From IMG/VR virus record IMGVR_UViG_3300044984_000279, positions 1 through 44,364 of that record: 44,364 nt of DNA. One strand, given 5' to 3'. The notes under the pieces are model-generated. The model was not told where the DNA came from. It ran no database searches and was given only the letters and a program-made list of their open reading frames with translations. Source of the DNA: a virus. Made by a program: the position numbers and the translations under genes. The stretch's first letter is position 1. Every line of letters starts with the position of its first letter. Below, piece by piece: positions 7,508-14,936 of this stretch.

Positions 7508-8900
7508 GCCATTTGCACTCCTGCCAAAACTCTTTCATCTGTGGAAATATATCTGTAAAGTATCCTATATCCGTTTCGTATGCTCCTCTACGTTTGTCAT
7601 ATTCATTAAAGAATCGATAGAAGTCCGCACGTTGTTCGTTGATATACTTTTCTGTAAGCTTCTTGCCATTCTTCATCCAAGCAAGGTCACGTTCCATACG
7701 TTGTATTTCGTAGTCTTTGAATCCATCAAATCTATTTTCACCTTCTTTAATCTGATATTGTTTCATCCACTTGATCACATCTTCTAAGATGCCTGTATAA
7801 GCTGGCGGAAGTATTTGTAGGCTTTGCCACTGTGGCGTTCTCAACACAGGAGTATCAAACCAAACACGTTGATAGGTTGTGCTGTGTAGTTTGCGCAATA
7901 CTAAAATGTGTTCTAATAGTCTTTGTAGACCTAAGATACTAAGGTTATTCATTGTGATGATAAACGTTAAGCTATTACGTCCAGGAATCTCAGTTAAAAA
8001 ACGATTAGTATAATCATTAACTCTATTAGAATTCAAACCACGACGAATATATTCAGCATGTTCAGGTATACCTGTATCTAAACTTACATACTGCATAAAG
8101 TGTTCAATCTTTGTACCAGTACACAAGTCTTTTACTTTGTCTAGATACTTTTCAAACAAACCAGGTTCAACACTGAAGTTACTAGTAACATCTACGTGTA
8201 AATCACTCTTAGGACTTGCTAAGATATAATCAAACACACGATGCGTATTCTTATCCATTAGCGGCTCACCACCAGTCATTCTAAAGTGTTTTAAGCTACC
8301 GTATAGTTCTGGCCACCATTTCCAGAACGCTTCTACGTAAGGATTATGATCTTTAACAGGAATAGGTTGTCTACGACCTTTAAAATGACTAGGGTCGTTG
8401 TGTGGTTTTGCTGTGGGATATGCTCCCCAGCGATCAATATCTTTCTGCCACTCTGTACTAAACTGTGGACTGCAATAACTGCATGCTAGGTTACAACCGT
8501 GACTAAAGTTTACCTCAACATAACTCGGAGTAACATCGGCATCCCACGGTAGGGCTTTAATAGTATCATAGTGTTCGGAGGCCCACGGCTCGCCACTGCG
8601 ATAGTGACGATCACTTAAGTGACCAGTATCTTCTATATGCCAACAGTAATTACACTCTTTAGGTTTTTCACCTTCGAGCATTTTCTTACGTTGTTCTTTT
8701 TTATGCTGTGTGTTGTGTAGGGCACTAGGATGAAACTCAACTACCTGTGCATCAATTTCGTGCAATGGTGGATGGTAACAGCTATTGTTAAGCCCAGTAG
8801 GCAAATGTAGGCTTACTTGTTGCCATTTAGCCAAACATAAACTAGGACCTAATTTGTCCTTCATTTCTTCTGCAGCCGACATGAATACTGATTTACTCAC
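7491..8900 (-). CDS. Radical SAM protein with N-terminal twitch-like region (rSAM E), GTG start
   Basis: A 469-residue protein with CNLACSYC (Cys136, 140, 143), MTGGEPLM and SLDTGIPEHAEYIRRG. N-terminal cysteines are Cys22 (CLAKW), Cys41 (SCYHP) and Cys83/Cys86 (CNYCW). As in rSAM D, the second residue of the usual Cys-Cys pair is lost and a His follows. The start codon is GTG at 8900, with AAGGA ten bases upstream. The next in-frame start is ATG at 8882, without a comparable ribosome-binding site. GTG overlaps the end of the preceding glycosyltransferase gene by 8 bases. It is the first radical SAM gene of the cassette and a tandem paralogue of D. Radical SAM membership is secure; its partner or substrate is unknown. 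Because D and E differ mainly outside the cluster motifs, they may act on related but distinct substrates. Confidence 0.92.
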   Translation of the reverse strand: MSKSVFMSAAEEMKDKLGPSLCLAKWQQVSLHLPTGLNNSCYHPPLHEIDAQVVEFHPSALHNTQHKKEQRKKMLEGEKPKECNYCWHIEDTGHLSDRHYRSGEPWASEHYDTIKALPWDADVTPSYVEVNFSHGCNLACSYCSPQFSTEWQKDIDRWGAYPTAKPHNDPSHFKGRRQPIPVKDHNPYVEAFWKWWPELYGSLKHFRMTGGEPLMDKNTHRVFDYILASPKSDLHVDVTSNFSVEPGLFEKYLDKVKDLCTGTKIEHFMQYVSLDTGIPEHAEYIRRGLNSNRVNDYTNRFLTEIPGRNSLTFIITMNNLSILGLQRLLEHILVLRKLHSTTYQRVWFDTPVLRTPQWQSLQILPPAYTGILEDVIKWMKQYQIKEGENRFDGFKDYEIQRMERDLAWMKNGKKLTEKYINEQRADFYRFFNEYDKRRGAYETDIGYFTDIFPQMKEFWQECKWHAENS

Positions 8901-9792
8901 GGTTCATTATTCCTTTGTTTACAAAATTACTCTTGTAATGATGTTTAAAAAATTTACTTTCTGCTGGATCCATATCTATAATAGGTAATCCCAATCGTGT
9001 ACGAAGTATCTGACCTAACCGTTGGCAATGTTCTACTGGTTCATTGATACTTTCGTATTCCTTCCATAATGCCCCGAGCGCATCAAAGTCTTGTACCTTA
9101 CGATAATCCCAATCTTCTAACATTGTTAAATACGTACCTTGACGTGATCCAACTATAGCCCAAAAACCATTCTCTACGTCTGCGCCTACGGTTTGCCAAA
9201 TACATAAGTTATCATAGTTACGACTATGTACACGCTGTTCGAAGTCTTCTAATGAAGGCTTTGTTCCACGATCTAAACACATCTTAACACCCTCACGGAA
9301 GCCCGCTCGCCATGCTTGGAAAGGTGTTTGGTTTGGATAGGTTGTTGAATAGCAGTCACTCATAGCCCAATAGTTAGGATAGAAACAAAACTCTACATCA
9401 TTTTCGGCTGAGCCGTCTGATGCTTCATGCGTTTTCATCTGATTGACGAAATCCTTTGTCCAACAAGATAAGCCACCGTTGCCGTATTGTAGGCCATTAA
9501 TGTAATTACGAGCACGCCAACGGAAAACGCAATCTCTATTAGTTTCATCGAGTTTAAGTTGAAGGTTAAAGAACTCGGGGTTAGGGAGGTTGTCACCGTC
9601 AATGAGGATAAACCGATCAGTGCCACTGGCACTAGCGGCCGCCTTGTGAGCCGCGTCACTGCCCTTGACTCCATCAACTCTAGTAGCCCAAGGAACCATG
9701 TTTTGTATCTTAATCCAATTTTGCTCTTTGTTAGGTTCGTCGTAGGTTAGGTAAACTACGTCTAAGTCTGCTATATCAACTATTTGGCTCAT
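8893..9792 (-). CDS. Putative GT-A-fold glycosyltransferase
   Basis: A 299-residue protein. VVYLTYDEPN near the N-terminus and FILIDGDN (Asp65-Gly-Asp67) fit the nucleotide-sugar-binding strand and metal-binding DxD motif of GT-A glycosyltransferases. The intervening VDGVKGSDAAHKAAA resembles the region that precedes the DxD strand in these enzymes. The later part is rich in Trp, Tyr and Phe and gives no further diagnostic motif. It overlaps the small upstream gene by 17 bases and rSAM E by 8 bases. This places it at the junction between the glycosyltransferase half and the radical SAM half of the cassette. It should transfer a sugar from a nucleotide donor in the cytoplasm; donor and acceptor are not predictable. 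It could also be a nucleotidyltransferase-like relative, but DGDN favours a transferase. Confidence 0.72.
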   Translation of the reverse strand: MSQIVDIADLDVVYLTYDEPNKEQNWIKIQNMVPWATRVDGVKGSDAAHKAAASASGTDRFILIDGDNLPNPEFFNLQLKLDETNRDCVFRWRARNYINGLQYGNGGLSCWTKDFVNQMKTHEASDGSAENDVEFCFYPNYWAMSDCYSTTYPNQTPFQAWRAGFREGVKMCLDRGTKPSLEDFEQRVHSRNYDNLCIWQTVGADVENGFWAIVGSRQGTYLTMLEDWDYRKVQDFDALGALWKEYESINEPVEHCQRLGQILRTRLGLPIIDMDPAESKFFKHHYKSNFVNKGIMNRE

Positions 9793-10138
9793 AATATTCT
9801 ACACTATCATAGGTTTCATCTAGCTCTAAGATTAGGCCAGCATGATGTTTTACAGTTTTAAATCCTTGATTACTACGCTTTAATTGTACACTCACTCCGG
9901 GGTTCATGTCAATCTTTATTAACCGTTTTTTCACAATATCTACATGATATTGAGTATAGTTGTTATATGTTTCTCGATCAACTACGATATATTGTTCACT
10001 TTCTGGATGTTTCTGCATACTACACATATGAATAGCACCAGTTTCGTCATAGTGTAAGCGATATTCTATAGGTTCCGGTACAATAGCCATGGCGGCCATA
10101 GCAGAGTTAAACTCATCTAACCATTCTTGCGAATTCAT
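9776..10138 (-). CDS. Small protein of unknown function in the modification cassette
   Basis: A 120-residue acidic protein. I place the start at ATG 10138 because AAGGAG ends seven bases upstream of it. The earlier in-frame ATG (10144) would leave only one base of spacing. Visible segments are EYRLHYDETGAIHMCSMQ, a YIVVDRETYNNY block and a basic VKKRLIKIDMNPG stretch, followed by an acidic C-terminus. The alternating pattern suggests a small beta-rich fold; no membrane segment, signal peptide or catalytic motif is evident. It overlaps its upstream neighbour by 26 bases and the downstream glycosyltransferase by 17 bases. Being embedded between two transferase genes, it may be an accessory subunit or a substrate-binding protein. 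I do not recognise the family. Confidence 0.8.
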   Translation of the reverse strand: MNSQEWLDEFNSAMAAMAIVPEPIEYRLHYDETGAIHMCSMQKHPESEQYIVVDRETYNNYTQYHVDIVKKRLIKIDMNPGVSVQLKRSNQGFKTVKHHAGLILELDETYDSVEYYEPNS

Positions 10139-10982
10139 CTGCATACTCCTTGATTAGTTCGTCTGTAACCCATGCTTTATCTTGATAGTGCAAGGGATGG
10201 TATTGATTAATGTTATTAATTCTAACCATTGGCACAGGTGTCTCATACACTACTAAATTGTGCCACGGTGTTGCTGTACTAAACTTATTAATTTTTGGCT
10301 TCATATGTGTAAAGTTAATAAAATCTACACCAGGTATAGTACAGACTTCTTCTCCCACAATCTTAGCGGCCAATGCATATACTACATCAGTAGTTGGCTG
10401 TTCGTCATAACACTTAATTAAGGTATCTTTAACCGTAGTCCAGTTTTGAAATATCTGTCGAGCATACCAAAAGAACTCTGCGGCTTCTTGGCTATAACGG
10501 AAATACATAATGCCATTATAAACATCAGGTAGTTGGTTGTCATCAAACACTTGTCTATATGTTCTGTCATCACTGAGTTTGCCTAGATAATCTCTACATC
10601 CTTGGCCAAGTACAATGTTTTTAAGTCTAAACGTAGTCCACCAATGCGCTATGCTACGAGTGAATACAATGTCGCTTTCTAATTTGATTGTTTCTTTAAA
10701 CGGCGTTAGATAAAACGCCTGCCATTCATTAGACAATTTCCATTCAACGTTAGCTGCTTCGTCGTTCTCAATGGTAGTAACATAGTCGAATACCTTGCGA
10801 TGCTCATCTGTCACTAGCTCTAAGGTAGCTTGATCAACTGCTACTGCATACAAACTACCTGGCATAGTTATCTTAATGCTCAGAGCTTGCAAGTATGCTA
10901 GGCGCAGATAATCCACATCTAAGGTATTCTGTGCAATAGTAAAAAATCCTTGCTGTGCTTGATATTGATCTACTTTGCGCAT
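10113..10982 (-). CDS. Glycosyltransferase-like (GT-A fold) protein with ESD in place of DxD
   Basis: A 289-residue protein that looks paralogous to its upstream neighbour. GFFTIAQN, then LRLAYLQALSIK, then FYLTPFKETIKLESDIVF correspond to the strand-helix-strand of a GT-A nucleotide-sugar domain. The neighbour has YELSPYDETILIDSDYLM at the same place. The metal-binding DxD triplet of the neighbour (DSD) is here Glu102-Ser-Asp104, a conservative change that may alter metal or donor use, or may reduce activity. Later, VYNGIMYFRYSQEA is typical of the acceptor-side strand in family-8-like enzymes. It overlaps the preceding gene by 13 bases. No signal peptide is visible, so cytoplasmic action is expected. 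Activity is uncertain; the fold call is moderate. Confidence 0.68.
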   Translation of the reverse strand: MRKVDQYQAQQGFFTIAQNTLDVDYLRLAYLQALSIKITMPGSLYAVAVDQATLELVTDEHRKVFDYVTTIENDEAANVEWKLSNEWQAFYLTPFKETIKLESDIVFTRSIAHWWTTFRLKNIVLGQGCRDYLGKLSDDRTYRQVFDDNQLPDVYNGIMYFRYSQEAAEFFWYARQIFQNWTTVKDTLIKCYDEQPTTDVVYALAAKIVGEEVCTIPGVDFINFTHMKPKINKFSTATPWHNLVVYETPVPMVRINNINQYHPLHYQDKAWVTDELIKEYADEFARMVR

Positions 10983-11779
10983 ATCGTATCTACAAAGTCT
11001 TTAAAGTTATCTGATAGCAAATAGCCTTTATCCATAACGTGTATGTTCTGACGAGGGATTACGTATCCCCTTTCTCGTTCTTTAACTACTAGCATAGAAT
11101 TCTTCACAGTGATACTAGTTGTAACATCAGCAAAGGTCAGCATTGGTGTAACTATACCTTGGTCAAAATTTGGATCATAGCCGTTTAGAATATTGTTAGC
11201 AATAGTAAAAGCATAGTCGTTACGAAAGTTTCCCTCACGCATATGATATAGTTTCATGTAGTAGGTATAGTTGCGTTGTATACGGCCCACCAGGTCAAAC
11301 AACATTTTTGTTTTAGCTGTTTTGCGGAATAGAATGACTGTAGCCCAAAGATAATCAAGACCAAACATGCCCATCTTTAACTTCCACGCCGTAGCAGGTT
11401 TATTATTCCAACTCATTATCCGATAATCAAAGTCTTGCTCAAATAATTTAATTAAATTAGTATCAAGCATTAGATAATCGCTGTCTATTAGAATAGTTTC
11501 ATCGTAAGGACTTAGTTCATATGCTCTAAAACGATCGCCATTGCGCCAGCTGCCTTCTACATCTATTTTGCGATTTTTAAGTTCGTTACTGACATAGACT
11601 ATGTTGTCAAAGCCCTGTGCTGTAGTTCCGTGCTCTGTAACTAAGGTAACAGGTAATCCTGTAGTATGTTTAACTAGTCGTGCGCAATGTTCAGCTATAG
11701 TAACGTAGCTGGTCTTTTCTGTGTCAAAAGCAAAAAGCAGTACTCCTCTAGACTTTGCGGGCACGTTTGATTTCGTCAT
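10970..11779 (-). CDS. Putative GT-A-fold glycosyltransferase (GT8-like)
   Basis: A 269-residue protein. VLLFAFDTEKTSYVTIAEHC begins the Rossmann-like donor domain. GLPVTLVTEHG is a second strand, and YELSPYDETILIDSDYLM supplies an intact DxD (Asp99-Ser-Asp101). This order matches family-8-like glycosyltransferases, where 'SP(Y/F)xxT(I/L)xxDxD' is the hallmark. The next gene encodes a diverged paralogue with ESD, so the pair may form a heterodimer or act in succession. It overlaps the 104-residue gene upstream by 32 bases and the paralogue downstream by 13 bases. It probably transfers a sugar to a phage-encoded acceptor in the cytoplasm. The acceptor could be the fibre proteins encoded just upstream, but this is inference. 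Confidence 0.75.
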   Translation of the reverse strand: MTKSNVPAKSRGVLLFAFDTEKTSYVTIAEHCARLVKHTTGLPVTLVTEHGTTAQGFDNIVYVSNELKNRKIDVEGSWRNGDRFRAYELSPYDETILIDSDYLMLDTNLIKLFEQDFDYRIMSWNNKPATAWKLKMGMFGLDYLWATVILFRKTAKTKMLFDLVGRIQRNYTYYMKLYHMREGNFRNDYAFTIANNILNGYDPNFDQGIVTPMLTFADVTTSITVKNSMLVVKERERGYVIPRQNIHVMDKGYLLSDNFKDFVDTICAK

Positions 11780-12062
11780 GTTGGATATGCCAGGTGTTCA
11801 TTACCATTTGATAATGTTGTCGACACAATGTCAGAAGCTCGAGCCTACTAACTAGTATTGGATTTTGATAGGTATCTTCTAGATATAACTCATCAGAGTC
11901 CCAGGCATTAAGGAACGCTATTAGCTCTGGGGTAACTTTAAACAGGCCGCTATTGTGTGTTACCTGTAGATCTGTTTGAATTTTTTCTCGTAAGATACGT
12001 TTGTTGACTTGATAGTCAGTGGCTAAACGTATTTCTTGGGTAAGGTTGTCTAAGTCGCTCAT
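11748..12062 (-). CDS. Small helical protein of unknown function, first gene of the cassette
   Basis: A 104-residue, charged, mostly helical-looking protein. It starts MSDLDNLTQEIRLATDY and includes the segments VTPELIAFLNAWDSDELYLE and YQNPILVSRLELL, ending in a basic tail (IKRARKV). No transmembrane segment or enzyme motif is seen. It is the first gene after the terminator at 12096-12117 and sits behind a possible promoter. No convincing Shine-Dalgarno sequence precedes its ATG, so it may be read from a very short leader. Its reading frame runs 32 bases into the glycosyltransferase gene. Its position between fibre genes and modification enzymes would suit a fibre chaperone, an adaptor for the enzymes or a substrate, none of which is shown by sequence. 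Confidence 0.8.
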   Translation of the reverse strand: MSDLDNLTQEIRLATDYQVNKRILREKIQTDLQVTHNSGLFKVTPELIAFLNAWDSDELYLEDTYQNPILVSRLELLTLCRQHYQMVMNTWHIQHDEIKRARKV

Positions 12063-12076
12063 ACTAGTAATTATCT

Positions 12077-12105
12077 AGTATAGCAACCCAGTGAGAAAAA
12101 AGCAA
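12077..12105 (-). promoter_or_regulatory. Possible sigma-70-like promoter for the modification cassette
   Basis: Reading the minus strand, TTGCTT (12105-12100) is separated by 17 bases from TATACT (12082-12077). The -10 box is good and the -35 box matches three of six consensus positions. Transcription would start about eight bases before the ATG at 12062, giving an almost leaderless message. The -35 box overlaps the T run of the terminator. The late-type (A/G)ATAAATA motif found in the structural region is absent here. The call is tentative. Confidence 0.35.
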
Positions 12106-12117
12106 CCGAAAAGGTTG
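12096..12117 (-). terminator. Rho-independent terminator after the fibre genes
   Basis: On the minus strand, directly after the stop codon of the 306-residue fibre gene, CAACC and GGTTG form a five-pair stem around a TTTTC loop. One C and a run of six T follow. Stem strength is modest, but its position immediately after a stop codon, before a new block of genes with a different function, supports it. It would separate late structural transcripts from the cassette, though some read-through is likely. Confidence 0.65.
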
Positions 12118-12118
12118 A

Positions 12119-13039
12119 TTAAACTGCTGCAATAGTTGGATTGCCCCAGCTAGCTGATAGATAGGTTGTTGCTGGTGGAGTGTATGTACCGTTATAGGCC
12201 ATGGTCACGTTTACAGCGTCGTTTAACCCTACGTAGGTTGTAGGGATATTCCACCCAATTGTAACGGTAATTTGTAGACCGTTATCACCATTACCGCCAA
12301 CGTTGGTGGTGCTTGTTTTTACGTTAAAGTTTGTATAATCACTGTTATATTCGTAACGATAATTACTTGAATAGACCTGACTTGCGAGTTGATTTGTTGT
12401 AGTTAATCCCCAATAACCAATACTATTTGTAGTACGGGTTGCGCCGTTAGTTCCTGTGTATGATGATGCGCTGTTAGTCATCACACCACCTTTAAGATTA
12501 GTGCCCAAGTTTGTCACTAAGTCGGCACTACGTAATGTACCATTATTGTTCGTAACACCTGTAATATTCCAACCAATACGTCCACCACAGTTAAAGAAAT
12601 AACGTGCAGCATTGCCACTTGCCCAGGTGAACGTCATGGCTTTTGTACCTGAGAATGCCCCAGTACCGCCAGTAATATTGTAACCGGTCAAGGTAGTTGT
12701 TGCTAGTGTGCCCGTGGCTGCAGCAGTTAGTCGACTACTGTAAGAAGTATTAACCGCAGTTTGCAGAGTAGCTAGATAGGTAATAGTTGTACCTGCTGTT
12801 GGCGCACTAATACCAGACCCTGCACCACTTTGGTGTAGCCTAGCATTGTTTAATGTATTAACTAAACTTGCCCATTGCGTGGCTGTCACCGTTCCGCTGG
12901 CACTAACAGCACTAACAGCAGTTTGGCCGTACCCAGCACTACCAGAGCCCACGTTCCAAACTGTGTTAAGTTGGTTTGACCCATTGATAAGATTATTATA
13001 ATCTGTAGCTTGGATTAATCCACCTGATGCGTATGTCAT
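12119..13039 (-). CDS. Tail fibre / adhesin-like structural protein
   Basis: A 306-residue protein rich in Gly, Thr, Asn, Ser and Ala with almost no Lys, typical of trimeric phage fibre or receptor-binding proteins. The N-terminus (GGLIQATDYNNLIN) has the 'I.A.DYN.L' form common at the start of fibre and baseplate-attached proteins. A similar TATQWASLVNTLN follows at about residue 52. The remainder is strand-rich with Tyr and Trp at intervals. It is last in the fibre block, eleven bases after the 615-residue fibre gene, and is followed by a terminator. AAGG lies upstream of the ATG. It is likely a virion surface protein; whether it is a receptor-binding tip or a decoration cannot be told. Confidence 0.65.
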   Translation of the reverse strand: MTYASGGLIQATDYNNLINGSNQLNTVWNVGSGSAGYGQTAVSAVSASGTVTATQWASLVNTLNNARLHQSGAGSGISAPTAGTTITYLATLQTAVNTSYSSRLTAAATGTLATTTLTGYNITGGTGAFSGTKAMTFTWASGNAARYFFNCGGRIGWNITGVTNNNGTLRSADLVTNLGTNLKGGVMTNSASSYTGTNGATRTTNSIGYWGLTTTNQLASQVYSSNYRYEYNSDYTNFNVKTSTTNVGGNGDNGLQITVTIGWNIPTTYVGLNDAVNVTMAYNGTYTPPATTYLSASWGNPTIAAV

Positions 13040-13050
13040 TTTTCTTTACC

Positions 13051-14898
13051 TTAACTGTTTAATTTAACTATAGCTTCAACGGTGCCTTCAGTCACTGTTG
13101 TTTTGTCTTCTAATGCGCGGCCAATTACATTGAACGCTGTCATTTCACTTCTGTCTGCAGCACGAGCTAGGCCGTTACCTGCACTTACTAAACGATCACC
13201 TTTCTTAACAGCACCAATTACACGAACTGGTACACGACCGTTAACTGCTACTGGTGGATGGGTAGCATTGGTACCTGCGCCGCCGTTTAGCAAGAAACCT
13301 GCAGCTGTACTTATAACACCAAATACTGCTTCTGACAATTCTTGTACTGCGGCTGTAATTTCTTTTAAGCCACCTAGTTCAACTACAGTACCCGGTACCA
13401 TAGGAACGTCTGCTTCAAAGCGTTCTGCCAAGTCAGCATAATTGGCCTGTACTGATAAGAAATTACCTGTTACACCGTAGATAAAGTTCCAGCGCGAAGC
13501 TGATGTACCTAAACTCGATGCTGCATTAGCTGATGGTACAGCATACGCAGTAGTAACAGTTAAGTTACCGTTTACTACTGTCGCGCCAGTGATTGTAGTA
13601 GCACCGTTAACTGTTAATGAACTTAATGTGCCTCCGGTGGCTAAAATATTACCTGCGGCATTAATAAATCCGCTAGATATTGTTAGTGTACCAACTTGTG
13701 TAGTTGCGCCGTTAACTCTTAATGAATTAAATAAACCACCCTGTGCTAATACGTTGCCAGATGTATTAAGTTGTGAGAACACCGTACCCGTACCTGATGT
13801 TAAACTTAGAACATCAATGTTAACACCATAAATTGTATTGTATCTATTTGTAGCATTACCCAAATATGCCACATTGTTTGATGTTGGAATAATGTTACCA
13901 CTGTGGTTTGTTATACCATTAACTGTTAGTGCATTATGTACAGCACCAGTTGATAAAACATTGCCCGATAGATTTAAGGACGTACCAGTAGTTGCACCAG
14001 CTACTGTTAGTGCATTAGCCACTGTGATTGTATTGGTACTTGCGGCAATAGTTAGTGCTGTGGTAGTAACGCCGCTTCTGTTTATATCTACACGAATATT
14101 TCTGTTTGATGTTGTTTCTGCAACAACCGCTGTACCGGAACTAGTATCAAATGTCAAGTCACCCCCAACAGTTAATCCGCCAGCTGCGCCAAATGCATAG
14201 TTGGTTGTTTGGCTAATATCGCTACGTAAGAATTGGCTAGCTGAGAAGCCGCCTAAAGTACTTGCGCCAGTTGTAGCACCTGTAAACTGTGCTCCAGCAA
14301 TAGTAGTTTGACTAACTAAATTTAAACCTGGGATAATTGTACTAAAGCCAGGAATTGCTGTTTGTGGTGTAAATGTTGCGTCTTTGCTTAGAATAGCAAC
14401 AATAGTATTTGATACATAAAATTTAGTTACATTGTGCGAAACTGCACCTGTGTCCAGAATACTTTCTGTTACCGGACCCGATGTACCTGATGTGCTAGTG
14501 TATGTAGGACCAATAGTAATCCAGGCACTACCGCTCCATACTTTCAATTGTGCATTAGTAGTGTCCCACCAAATATCGCCTGTTACTGAAATACCTGCGC
14601 TAGGCGAAGTTGCTTGTGTAATCGCACTTGAAATAGGTTTCCAAAGATTGTTTGCAGCATTGTAGACTTTTAAGATGTCGTTTACGTTATCATACCAAAG
14701 TTGACCTGTTAATGGTGCTGTTGGTGCTGTGCTATTACTAAAGTTTTCTAGTAATTGAACGTAGTTTTCATTTAAGAAAATACCATAACCAGCATAGTTT
14801 TTACCAATGAGCGTAAGACTAGTAGCAGTAGTATTAACTGTACCATCTGCGACTGTAGCTATCGATATCCCAGCTGTTGTAGTGACTGTATATGTCAT
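13051..14898 (-). CDS. Tail fibre protein with shared N-terminal module and self-cleavage-type C-terminal domain
   Basis: A 615-residue fibre. The first about 235 residues match the two neighbouring fibres: DGT..T....LTL.G.NYAGYG, LLENFS, TGQLWYD, GDIWWDTT and FTPQTAI. The central part (about 320-480) has Thr/Asn/Gly-rich repeats around 'SLxVNGATT', alternating with 'PS.N....LG....R.N.IYG' units. Residues about 485-615 begin YADLAERFEADV and contain PGTVVELGG, GVISTAAG and GRVPVRVIG. This C-terminal domain occurs in many phage fibres and neck appendages and is related to intramolecular chaperone/auto-cleaving (Peptidase G2-like) domains. A late-promoter-like motif lies 26 bases upstream. It is probably the main host-range fibre of the set, as the only one with this C-terminal domain. 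Confidence 0.82.
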   Translation of the reverse strand: MTYTVTTTAGISIATVADGTVNTTATSLTLIGKNYAGYGIFLNENYVQLLENFSNSTAPTAPLTGQLWYDNVNDILKVYNAANNLWKPISSAITQATSPSAGISVTGDIWWDTTNAQLKVWSGSAWITIGPTYTSTSGTSGPVTESILDTGAVSHNVTKFYVSNTIVAILSKDATFTPQTAIPGFSTIIPGLNLVSQTTIAGAQFTGATTGASTLGGFSASQFLRSDISQTTNYAFGAAGGLTVGGDLTFDTSSGTAVVAETTSNRNIRVDINRSGVTTTALTIAASTNTITVANALTVAGATTGTSLNLSGNVLSTGAVHNALTVNGITNHSGNIIPTSNNVAYLGNATNRYNTIYGVNIDVLSLTSGTGTVFSQLNTSGNVLAQGGLFNSLRVNGATTQVGTLTISSGFINAAGNILATGGTLSSLTVNGATTITGATVVNGNLTVTTAYAVPSANAASSLGTSASRWNFIYGVTGNFLSVQANYADLAERFEADVPMVPGTVVELGGLKEITAAVQELSEAVFGVISTAAGFLLNGGAGTNATHPPVAVNGRVPVRVIGAVKKGDRLVSAGNGLARAADRSEMTAFNVIGRALEDKTTVTEGTVEAIVKLNS

Positions 14899-14923
14899 AA
14901 TTCTAACCTATTTAATATTATAT

Positions 14924-14931
14924 TATTTATC
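14924..14931 (-). promoter_or_regulatory. Late-promoter-like motif before the 615-residue fibre gene
   Basis: The minus strand reads CTAAGATAAATA, whose last eight bases are GATAAATA. T4 late promoters are TATAAATA at -10, and T4-like marine phages use (N)ATAAATA variants. It lies in the 38-base gap before the gene, and the same 12-mer recurs before gp6 (37294-37301). Confidence 0.6.
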
Positions 14932-14936
14932 TTAGT

